Below, in pieces: positions 34,184 to 41,473 of a DNA stretch of 64,000 nucleotides; positions within the stretch are counted from its first letter, which is position 1; every line of letters begins with the position of its first letter. Position numbers and translations under genes: made by a program. Source of the DNA: Streptomyces humicola (GTDB lineage: Bacteria > Actinomycetota > Actinomycetes > Streptomycetales > Streptomycetaceae); contig NZ_JANFNG010000031.1 of the NCBI RefSeq assembly GCF_024436035.1, forward strand, positions 1-64,000. Reading direction: 5' to 3'. The notes beneath the pieces are model-generated. The model worked only from the letters and a program-made list of their open reading frames with translations, was not told where the DNA came from and did no database searches.

Positions 34184-35728
34184 TCAGCGCATGAACTTCT
34201 TGAACTCGTCTGGCAGTTCGAAGGAGGACGGGTCCTGCCCCTCCGGCAGTCCGAACGGCGATTCCGCCTGCTGCTCGCGGCGCGCAGCCGCGGCCTGCTC
34301 GGCGGCCTTGCGCTTCATCGGGTTGCCGCTGCGCTGCTTGCCCTTGGCCGGCTTGGACTGCTTCTTCTTCCTGGCGCCCCCGCCGCCCATGCCCGGGATG
34401 CCCGGCATCCCCGGCATGCCGCCGCCCTGCGCCATGCGCGACATCATCTTGCGCGCCTCGAAGAACCGCTCCACGAGGTTCTTGACCGCGCCGACCTCGA
34501 CGCCGGAACCGCGGGCGATACGGACGCGGCGCGAGCCGTTGATGATCGTCGGGTCGGTCCGCTCGGCCGGGGTCATCGACTTGATGATCGCGGCGGTGCG
34601 GTCCACGTCCCGCTCGTCGAGGTTGTTGATCTGGTCCTTGATCTGGCCCATGCCGGGCAGCATGCCGAGCAGCTTGGAGATGGAGCCCATCTTGCGGACC
34701 TGCTCCATCTGGGAGAGGAAGTCGTCGAGCGTGAACTCCTTGGGGCCGCGCTGCAGCTTGGCCGCCATCTTCTCGGCCTCGGCCTGGCTGAAGGTCTGCT
34801 CGGCCTTCTCGATCAGGCTGAGCATGTCGCCCATGCCGAGGATGCGGGAGGCCATGCGGTCCGGGTGGAAGGCGTCGAAGTCGTCGAGCTTCTCACCGTT
34901 GGACGCGAAGATGATCTGCTTGCCGGTGACGTGCGCCACCGACAGCGCGGCGCCGCCCCGCGCGTCGCCGTCCAGCTTGGACAGGACGACGCCGTCGAAA
35001 CCGACGCCGTCGAGGAAGGCCTGGGCGGTGTTGACCGCGTCCTGGCCGATCATCGCGTCGAGGACGAAGAGGATCTCATCCGGGCCGACCGCGTCCCGGA
35101 TGTCGGCGGCCTGCTGCATCATCTCGGCGTCGATGCCGAGGCGGCCCGCGGTGTCGACGATCACCACGTCGTACTGCTTGGTGCGGGCGTGCTCGATCGA
35201 GTCCTTGGCGACCTTCACCGGGTCACCGACGCCGTTACCGGGCTCGGGCGCGAAGACCGCGACGCCGGCGCGCTCGGCGACCACCGACAGCTGGTTGACC
35301 GCGTTGGGACGCTGCAGGTCGGCCGCGACGAGCAGCGGGGTGTGCCCCTGCGTCTTCAGCCAGCGGCCGAGCTTCCCGGCGAGCGTCGTCTTACCGGCAC
35401 CCTGCAGACCGGCCAGCATGATCACCGTCGGCGGCTGCTTGGCGAAGCGCAGCCGCCGGGTCTCGCCGCCGAGGATGCCGATGAGTTCCTCGTTGACGAT
35501 CTTGATGACCTGCTGAGCCGGGTTGAGCGCCTGCGAGACCTCGGCGCCGAGCGCCCGCTCCTTGACCTGCTTGATGAACGCGCGCACGGCGGGCAGCGCG
35601 ACATCCGCCTCCAGCAGGGCGATACGGATCTCGCGCGCCGTGGCGTCGATGTCCGCCTCGGAAAGGCGGCCCTTGCCCCGGAGGTTCTTGAACGTGGCTG
35701 CGAGGCGGTCGGAGAGAGTGTCGAACAC
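34184..35728 (-). CDS. ffh: Signal recognition particle protein Ffh (SRP54)
   Basis: A 514-aa GTPase that binds signal sequences and 4.5S RNA. The N domain is followed by the G domain with GLQGAGKTTLAGKLGRWLK, DTAGRLGIDAEMM and LSKLDGDARGG. The M domain starts near 330 (FTLDDFLSQMEQVRKMGSI) and contains the methionine-rich groove and the RNA-binding SRRVRIARGSG. A glycine/methionine stretch (GGGMPGMPGIPGMGGGG) and a lysine-rich tail follow. GTG at 35728 starts MFDTLSDRLAATFKNL. The partner receptor ftsY is also in this window. Confidence 0.95.
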   Translation of the reverse strand: MFDTLSDRLAATFKNLRGKGRLSEADIDATAREIRIALLEADVALPAVRAFIKQVKERALGAEVSQALNPAQQVIKIVNEELIGILGGETRRLRFAKQPPTVIMLAGLQGAGKTTLAGKLGRWLKTQGHTPLLVAADLQRPNAVNQLSVVAERAGVAVFAPEPGNGVGDPVKVAKDSIEHARTKQYDVVIVDTAGRLGIDAEMMQQAADIRDAVGPDEILFVLDAMIGQDAVNTAQAFLDGVGFDGVVLSKLDGDARGGAALSVAHVTGKQIIFASNGEKLDDFDAFHPDRMASRILGMGDMLSLIEKAEQTFSQAEAEKMAAKLQRGPKEFTLDDFLSQMEQVRKMGSISKLLGMLPGMGQIKDQINNLDERDVDRTAAIIKSMTPAERTDPTIINGSRRVRIARGSGVEVGAVKNLVERFFEARKMMSRMAQGGGMPGMPGIPGMGGGGARKKKQSKPAKGKQRSGNPMKRKAAEQAAAARREQQAESPFGLPEGQDPSSFELPDEFKKFMR

Positions 35729-35939
35729 GGCGGTCGCTGATCCTCGTGTCGGGGGCAGGCGATGAGTCGTCCTCAAGGGTATCCGGACGGCGGCGATGCC
35801 CATACGGCACCGGTGGTATCCGTACCGTTCCGTACGGTTGCGGACCGTCGTCGCCGTCGCGTCGGTTCGGCCGTGCCCGCGGCAGTGCCCGTACCCCGAT
35901 AATGGCCGTATCCCGTCCGCCGCCGGAGAGCGCAGGCCC

Positions 35940-36578
35940 ATGACAGCAACGCACCCGTCCTCCCCTGCCCTGGTCCGCAGCTCGCTGCGGAATCAGATCA
36001 GGCAGGTACTGATCGACGGGCTGGTCTCCGGCCGGTGGCAGCCCGGCGACCGGATCGTGGAGCGCCGCGTGGCCACGGAGCTGGGGGTCAGCCAGGCGCC
36101 GGTGCGCGAGGCGCTGCGCGAGCTGGAGACACTGCGGCTGATCGAGTCGTCGCCGAACCGGGGGGCGCGGGTGCGCGCCTTCACCCCGGACGACCTGGCG
36201 GAGATCTACCCGGTACGGGCCGGCCTCGAACAGGTGGCGGCGGAGCTGGCCTCACCGCGGCTCGCCGGGGACGTCACCGCGCTCGAACACCACCTGGCGC
36301 TGATGCGGGCGGCCGTGAACACGCCTGAGCAGGTGCGCCACGTCTTCGCCTTCCACCGCGAGATCGTACGGGCGTCGGGCAACCGCGTACTGCTGCACTC
36401 GTGGGAATCGCTCGGTCTGGAGGTGTGGACGGCGGTCTCGCTGCGGCTGCGCGGCCTCGGCCTGGACGAGGAGGCGGCGGACCACGAGCCGATCGTGGAG
36501 GCGTTCCGCCGGCAGGAACCGGGCATCGGGGTGCTGGTGCGCGATCACGTGCTGGGCTGCGCGACGATGCGCCGCTGA
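35940..36578 (+). CDS. GntR family (FadR/FCD subfamily) transcriptional regulator
   Basis: A 212-aa repressor. The winged helix is at about 10-75 (LIDGLVSGRWQPGDRIVERR, LGVSQAPVREALRELE). The C-terminal FCD ligand domain is helical with the metal-binding type residues D and H (DDLAEIYPVRAGLEQ, FHREIVRASGN). It is divergent from ffh and 128 bp before pdhA, which makes it the likely regulator of the dehydrogenase operon. The intergenic palindrome at 36620-36634 is a good target candidate. ATG at 35940 fits with GGAGAG upstream. Confidence 0.87.
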   Translation: MTATHPSSPALVRSSLRNQIRQVLIDGLVSGRWQPGDRIVERRVATELGVSQAPVREALRELETLRLIESSPNRGARVRAFTPDDLAEIYPVRAGLEQVAAELASPRLAGDVTALEHHLALMRAAVNTPEQVRHVFAFHREIVRASGNRVLLHSWESLGLEVWTAVSLRLRGLGLDEEAADHEPIVEAFRRQEPGIGVLVRDHVLGCATMRR

Positions 36579-36617
36579 GCGGCGCCCGCTTCGTGCCATG
36601 ACGGCTCTTCTGGGCAA

Positions 36618-36646
36618 TTGATCGATCATCGATCGAACCGTAGAGT
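36618..36646 (+). promoter_or_regulatory. Promoter of the pdh operon with overlapping palindromic operator
   Basis: TTGATC (36618-36623) and TAGAGT (36641-36646) are 17 bp apart, a good housekeeping sigma promoter. A perfect palindrome GATCGAT-C-ATCGATC (36620-36634) overlaps the -35 and spacer. A FadR-type GntR protein encoded upstream could bind it and block polymerase. Confidence 0.55.
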
Positions 36647-36706
36647 GGCGCGACGCACACAGCGCGACTCATCCACAGCGCGACCCGCGACCGAAGGAGG
36701 CCGCAC

Positions 36707-37768
36707 ATGGCCGGCAAGACGACCCGGCGCGCAACCCGCACCGCACCGGCGGTGTCCACGCCTGATGCGGAGGACCTGACCGACCTCTTCCGCCGGATGC
36801 TCCTCGTCCGGCGCTTCGAAGAACGCGCCGCTCAGGCGTACACGCAGGCCAGAGTCGGCGGCTACTGCCATCTCAACCTCGGCGAGGAAGCCACCGTCGT
36901 GGGCCTGACCAGCGCACTCGAACCCGAGGACTACCTGTTCACCAACTACCGCGAACACGGCTACGCGCTGGGCCGCGGCATCCCCGCAGGCCGCGTGATG
37001 GCCGAGCTGTACGGCCGCTCGACCGGCGTCTCCAAGGGCTGGGGCGGCTCCATGCACATGTTCGACGTGCAGGCACGCCTGATGGGCGGCTACGGGATCG
37101 TCGGCGGACAGGTCCCGCTGGCGGCCGGCGCCGCGCTCGCCGTCTCCTACCGCGGCGGCCGCGAGGTGGTCATGTGCCAGATGGGCGACGGCACCACCAA
37201 CATCGGCGCCTTCCACGAATCGCTCAACATCGCGGCCCTGTGGGACCTGCCGGTGGTCTTCGCCGTCGTCAACAACCAGCTGGGCATGGGCACTTCGGTC
37301 CAGGAGTCCTCCGCCGAGCCCGAACTGCACCGGCGGGCCGCCGCGTACCGCATCAAGGGCGTACGCGTGGACGGCACCGATGTGCTCGCCGTACGGGAGG
37401 CGGCGCGCGAAGCAGTGCGCCTCGCGCGCGAGGAGCAGCGTCCGACGCTGCTGGAGACGGTCAGCTACCGACTGCGCGGCCACTCCGTCGTCGACCCCGC
37501 TCGGTACCGCGACCCGGAGGAGGTAGAGCGGGCCAAGGAGGCCGACCCGCTGCCGCTGCTGCGCGACCGGCTGCTGAAGGACGGCGTGCTCGACGAGGAG
37601 CGGCTCGCCGCACTCGAGGACGAGGTACGGCAGGAGATCACCGCGGCCGCGGAGTTCGCCGAGTCGAGCCCGCACCCGGAGGTCTCCACGCTCTTCGACC
37701 ACACCTATGCCACGCCCGTACCCAACACCGAGCCCCGGCTGCCCGCCGACGCGCTCTTCACGGTCTGA
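36707..37768 (+). CDS. pdhA: 2-oxoacid (pyruvate/acetoin-type) dehydrogenase E1 component, alpha subunit
   Basis: A 353-aa thiamine-diphosphate enzyme subunit. The TPP motif is GDGTTNIGAFHESLNIAALW ending in VVNNQLGMGTS. The phosphorylation-loop-like YRLRGHSVVDPARYRDPEEV is also present. GGYCHLNLGEEATVVGL and KGWGGSMHMFD are typical of the pyruvate/acetoin group rather than branched-chain enzymes. ATG at 36707 follows GAAGGAGG. It forms a heterotetramer with the beta subunit encoded 10 bp downstream. Confidence 0.9.
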   Translation: MAGKTTRRATRTAPAVSTPDAEDLTDLFRRMLLVRRFEERAAQAYTQARVGGYCHLNLGEEATVVGLTSALEPEDYLFTNYREHGYALGRGIPAGRVMAELYGRSTGVSKGWGGSMHMFDVQARLMGGYGIVGGQVPLAAGAALAVSYRGGREVVMCQMGDGTTNIGAFHESLNIAALWDLPVVFAVVNNQLGMGTSVQESSAEPELHRRAAAYRIKGVRVDGTDVLAVREAAREAVRLAREEQRPTLLETVSYRLRGHSVVDPARYRDPEEVERAKEADPLPLLRDRLLKDGVLDEERLAALEDEVRQEITAAAEFAESSPHPEVSTLFDHTYATPVPNTEPRLPADALFTV

Positions 37769-37778
37769 GGGGGCTGCC

Positions 37779-38783
37779 ATGTCCGTCATCACCTACCGTC
37801 AGGCGCTCCGCGACACGCTGCGTGCGGAAATGCAGCGCGACGAGAACGTCTTCCTCATCGGCGAGGAGATCGGCCACTTCGAGGGCTCATACAAGATCAC
37901 CGAAGGACTGCTCAAGGAGTTCGGGCCGCGTCGGGTGCGGGACACCCCGATCGCTGAAGAGGGGTTCGTCGGCGCGGCGATCGGCGCGGCGATGCTGGGG
38001 CTGCGCCCGGTGGTCGAGATCATGACCATCAACTTCTCGCTGCTTGCGCTCGACCAGATCGTCAACCACGCGGCCAAGATCTACGGCATGTTCGGCGGCC
38101 AGTGCAGCGTGCCGATGGTCATCCGTACACCGGGCGGCGGCGGCCAGCAGCTGGGCGCGACGCACTCGCAGAACATCGAGCTGTTCTACTCCTTTGTCCC
38201 CGGCCTGAAAGTGCTGGCACCCAGCACACCGGCCGAGGCCGCCTCCATGCTGCGCGCGGCGATACGCGACGACGACCCGGTGCTCTTCCTGGAGAACCTC
38301 GGCCTGTACAACACCAAGGGAGAGGTGCCGGACGAGCCGGACGCGGAGCCGGAGGTCGCTCAGATCGGCCGCGCCGCCGTGGTCCGGCCCGGCACGGACA
38401 TCACGTTGATCGGCTACTCACGGATGGCCGGTGTCGCGCTGCAGGTCGCGGACGAGCTCGCGAAGGACGGCGTCAGCGCCGAGGTCGTCGACCTGCGCAG
38501 CCTGCGGCCGCTGGACCGTACGACGATCGTCGAGTCGGTGCGCAGGACGGGCTCGGCCGTCGTCGCCGAGGACGACTGGCTGACGTACGGCATCGGCGCC
38601 GAGATCGCCGCGACCATCCAGGAGGGGGCCTTCGACTGGCTGGACGCGCCCGTCGCGCGGGTGGCCATGGCCGAAGTGCCGCTCCCCTACGCCAAGTCCC
38701 TGGAGACGGCGGCCCTGCCGTGCGCCGAGTCCCTCGCCGCCGCCGCGCGCCGCACGCTGCGGGCCACCGGCCGCCTTCGCTAG
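37779..38783 (+). CDS. pdhB: 2-oxoacid dehydrogenase E1 component, beta subunit
   Basis: A 334-aa transketolase-like subunit starting MSVITYRQALRDTLRAEMQR. Recognisable parts are VFLIGEEIGHFEGSYKITEG, DTPIAEEGFVGAAIGAAMLG and RTPGGGGQQLGATHSQN. The C-terminal domain ends near VPLPYAKSLETAALP. The frame is open 72 bp upstream within pdhA, but ATG at 37779 begins the family. It decarboxylates the oxoacid with the alpha subunit and passes the acyl group to the E2 lipoyl arm. Confidence 0.9.
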   Translation: MSVITYRQALRDTLRAEMQRDENVFLIGEEIGHFEGSYKITEGLLKEFGPRRVRDTPIAEEGFVGAAIGAAMLGLRPVVEIMTINFSLLALDQIVNHAAKIYGMFGGQCSVPMVIRTPGGGGQQLGATHSQNIELFYSFVPGLKVLAPSTPAEAASMLRAAIRDDDPVLFLENLGLYNTKGEVPDEPDAEPEVAQIGRAAVVRPGTDITLIGYSRMAGVALQVADELAKDGVSAEVVDLRSLRPLDRTTIVESVRRTGSAVVAEDDWLTYGIGAEIAATIQEGAFDWLDAPVARVAMAEVPLPYAKSLETAALPCAESLAAAARRTLRATGRLR

Positions 38784-38803
38784 GAGAGCTAGGAGAACCA
38801 CCG

Positions 38804-40081
38804 ATGACCGAGATCTTTATGCCCCGGCTCTCCGACACGGTGGAGGAGGGCGTGATCGCCGCCTGGCACAAGAAGCCGGGCGACCCCGTAGCTGCCGGTG
38901 ACTCGTTGGTCGACATCGAGACCGACAAGGCCGTGATGGAGCACGAGGCGTACGAGGAGGGAACGCTCGCCGAGATTCTCGTACCGGAGGGGGGTACGGC
39001 GAAGATCGGCGAGCCGATCGCGGTGCTGGTCGCGACGGGCGAGACGCCACCCACAGCGCCCACGCGGCCACCGGCGGCTCCCGAGACCCCGGCACCTGCC
39101 CGGGCCCAGGCCCAGGCTCCTGCCACAGCGACGGCGCCTGCCGTCGCTGCCGCGGCGCAGCCGCAGGACGGGCGCGCGCCCACGTCTCCGCTGGCCCGCC
39201 GGCTGGCCAAGGAGTACGGCCTGGACATCGCGGCGATCACCGGCACCGGTCCCGGCGGCCGGGTGATACGGGCCGACGTCGAGAACGCAGCAAACGCAGC
39301 AAACGCAGGAAACGCCGCGAAACCAGCAGACGCAGCGCAGGCCGCGAGCACGGCAAGCGCCGCGGGCGCGGCACCGGCCGCCGCCACGGACGACGGGAAG
39401 GACTCCGTCGAGGCTCCGCTCAGCCGGCTGCGCAAGGTCGCCGCACGACGGCTCGTCCAGAGCAAGCAGGAGGCGCCGCACATCTATCTGCGGCGCACGG
39501 TCGACGCGGAGGCGCTGCGCGAGTTCCGCTCGGTGGTCAACGACGGGCGCGAGGAGAACAAGGTCAGCCCCAACGACCTGATCCTCAAGGCCTGTGCGAC
39601 CGCGCTCCGCCGCCACCCCGACCTGAACTCCTCGTGGGTGGACGACCGCCTGCTCCACCACCGGCGCGTCCACCTGGGCGTCGCCGTGGCCACCGACGAC
39701 GGCCTGCTGGTGCCGGTGGTCAGGGATGCCGACCGTCTCCAGCTCACCGAACTGGCAGCACGCACCCGCGAGCTGGCGGCGGGTGCCCGCGCCAGGACCC
39801 TGACGCCGCAGGAACTGGGCGGCAGCACTTTCACCGTCAGCAATCTCGGCATGTTCGGGGTCGACGGCTTCCAGGCGGTGATCAATCCTCCGGAGGCCGC
39901 GATCCTCGCGGTCGGCGCCATCAGCAAGCAGCCGATGGTCGTCGGTGACGAGGTGGTCGCCCGGCACACGCTCGAGCTCAATCTCTCCGTCGACCATCGC
40001 GCGTGCGACGGCGCCACGGCGGCGCAGTTCCTCGCCGAGCTCGTCGATCTGCTGGAAGACCCGTTGCGCATCGTCGTCTGA
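38804..40081 (+). CDS. pdhC: Dihydrolipoamide acyltransferase (E2)
   Basis: A 425-aa acyltransferase. One lipoyl domain (1-78) carries the lipoylated Lys in VDIETDKAVMEHEAYEEG. A peripheral-subunit-binding domain at about 125-165 has SPLARRLAKEYGLDIAAITG. The C-terminal catalytic domain has SVDHRACDGATAAQFLAELV with the His-Asp pair. Between the last two is an alanine/asparagine linker made from near-identical short units (AANAANAGNAAKPADAAQAA), with GCA-rich codons unlike its surroundings. AGGAGA precedes the ATG. No E3 gene is next to it, so E3 must be encoded elsewhere. Confidence 0.92.
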   Translation: MTEIFMPRLSDTVEEGVIAAWHKKPGDPVAAGDSLVDIETDKAVMEHEAYEEGTLAEILVPEGGTAKIGEPIAVLVATGETPPTAPTRPPAAPETPAPARAQAQAPATATAPAVAAAAQPQDGRAPTSPLARRLAKEYGLDIAAITGTGPGGRVIRADVENAANAANAGNAAKPADAAQAASTASAAGAAPAAATDDGKDSVEAPLSRLRKVAARRLVQSKQEAPHIYLRRTVDAEALREFRSVVNDGREENKVSPNDLILKACATALRRHPDLNSSWVDDRLLHHRRVHLGVAVATDDGLLVPVVRDADRLQLTELAARTRELAAGARARTLTPQELGGSTFTVSNLGMFGVDGFQAVINPPEAAILAVGAISKQPMVVGDEVVARHTLELNLSVDHRACDGATAAQFLAELVDLLEDPLRIVV

Positions 40082-40094
40082 CGCAGCACGGCAC

Positions 40095-40140
40095 GGGAGC
40101 GAATCGGACCCCCCTTTTGTCCGGTTCGCTCCCTTTTTCT
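40095..40140 (+). terminator. Intrinsic terminator of the pdh operon
   Basis: A 15-bp stem (40095-40109 with 40119-40133, one G-U pair) followed by TTTTTCTTTT. It is one of the few in this window with a clear U-tract. Confidence 0.93.
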
Positions 40141-40290
40141 TTTGCCGTGCAATTCGGACATATAGCGCTTCATGCTACACACGCCGAGCACCGGATACGT
40201 CACCATGTGTCGATTCCATGGGTTTATCCGTGTGACGCCGAACATAGGACCTACATCACTTACGTACCTGCTTAGTAGACTTATGCGGCG

Positions 40291-40410
40291 CTAACAGGCC
40301 CGCCCGGAAGGGCGTTGGCCAGGGGCGGAGGTCCCCCCGCCCAACTAGTCGGGATAGTAAATAGGGCGATTGCCGACGCAATTCCCGGAAGCTAAGAATG
40401 TGCGGGCCGC
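40291..40410 (+). ncRNA. Structured leader RNA upstream of the transglycosylase (possible riboswitch)
   Basis: The 413-bp gap after pdhC (40082-40494) has its right half highly folded. GGCCCGC 40297-40303 pairs with GCGGGCC 40402-40408, enclosing about 98 nt. Inside are GGGCGG/CCGCCC (40323-40328 with 40337-40342) and ATTGC-CGAC-GCAAT. CGCCC-GGAA-GGGCG at 40301-40314 is an alternative hairpin to the outer helix. CGCTAACA near the 5' side and GAAGCTAAG near the 3' side are unpaired blocks resembling, loosely, ydaO/c-di-AMP riboswitch parts. Many Streptomyces cell-wall hydrolase genes carry such a leader. The class is not certain. Confidence 0.45.
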
Positions 40411-40494
40411 AGGGCGCCGCATGGCGAGAATGCAGCGCAATTCGCCGAGGGGGACCGGCACTGCGGGCAAAGCAAATCGGAGAGGTCCGCACCC

Positions 40495-41184
40495 ATGCCC
40501 ATTCCTGCCGTCAACCGCCTGACCCGGACGCACGTGATCACCGCGAGCGGCGCCATCGCCGCCGGTGCCGTCGCCCTGGCCTGCACGGTCGTTCCCGGGT
40601 CGGCACAGGCCTCGAACGCCCCGGCGCGCACGCCGGTCGCGCACACCGTCACCAAGCCCACGCCGTCCACCGCCGCGCCGGCCAAGCCGGCCCCCGCGCA
40701 GCCCGCTGCCGCGAAGGCCGCCCCCGTGAAGGCCGCGCCCGCGAAGCCCCAGGCCCCGGCTGCCAGGCCCGCCCGGCACGACCACCCCAGGGGCGCGGCG
40801 GCCACCAGGCCGACCGACATCAACGTGGCCCCCGTCGCCTACTCGGCCCCGGCCGTCTCCTACCCGGACGACCTGGACGGCTGGATCCGCCACGCGCTCG
40901 CGATCATGCAGCAGAACGGCATCCCGGGCACCTATGACGGCATTTACCGCAACATCATGCGTGAGTCGTCCGGCAACCCGTACGCCGAGAACGACTGGGA
41001 CTCCAACGCCGCAGCCGGCACCCCCTCCAAGGGCCTGCTGCAGGTCATCCAGCCGACGTTCGACGAGTACCACGTCTCCGGCACGGCCTGGGACCTGTTC
41101 GACCCGGTCGCCAACATCACTGCGGCGTGCAACTACGCGTACCACGTGTACGGTTCGATCGACAACGTCTACTCGGCGTACTGA
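40495..41184 (+). CDS. Secreted transglycosylase-SLT domain protein
   Basis: A 229-aa exported protein. A signal peptide (VITASGAIAAGAVALACTVV then GSAQASN) is followed by a low-complexity linker of about 70 residues rich in alanine, proline and lysine. The C-terminal 100 residues are a lysozyme-like SLT domain with the catalytic Glu in NIMRESSGNPYAEND, then SKGLLQVIQPTFDEYHV and CNYAYHVYGSIDNVYSAY. It should cut peptidoglycan glycan strands during growth or spore germination. GGAGAGG lies 10 bp before the ATG. A long structured leader precedes it. Confidence 0.88.
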   Translation: MPIPAVNRLTRTHVITASGAIAAGAVALACTVVPGSAQASNAPARTPVAHTVTKPTPSTAAPAKPAPAQPAAAKAAPVKAAPAKPQAPAARPARHDHPRGAAATRPTDINVAPVAYSAPAVSYPDDLDGWIRHALAIMQQNGIPGTYDGIYRNIMRESSGNPYAENDWDSNAAAGTPSKGLLQVIQPTFDEYHVSGTAWDLFDPVANITAACNYAYHVYGSIDNVYSAY

Positions 41185-41207
41185 CCGGCGAATCGGTCCG
41201 TGAATTG

Positions 41208-41250
41208 AAGGCCGATAGGCCGGGGCCCCTTGCCTCGGCCCATCGGCCTT
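41208..41250 (+). terminator. Terminator after the transglycosylase
   Basis: An 18-bp stem with one mismatch and one G-U pair (41208-41225 with 41233-41250) and TTGCCTC-type loop. Confidence 0.75.
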
Positions 41251-41473
41251 TCCGTTCCCGAATGGCGTGACCCGCATTCGGAATTGACAACCCGCCGACG
41301 AATAACAGCCGGCCCGGCAATCTCCGGCCGTCCGGCCCGCCGACGGAGTCGGCTGATGTCACTGTGCGGTGGACCTCATTTGGGCCGGGTCCATCCACAT
41401 GGCGTCGCCCCGGCGGCCGGCCCGCCCCCTGGGCACCCCGGGCAGCCTCAGCCCCCTTGGCCACGAATGCGCC

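Noticed and set aside
40240-40500. Calling the leader before the transglycosylase a definite ydaO riboswitch
   Set aside because: The conserved GGGTGAAT-like and CAGCTAACC blocks do not match exactly as I remember them. I kept it as a structured leader of unknown class.
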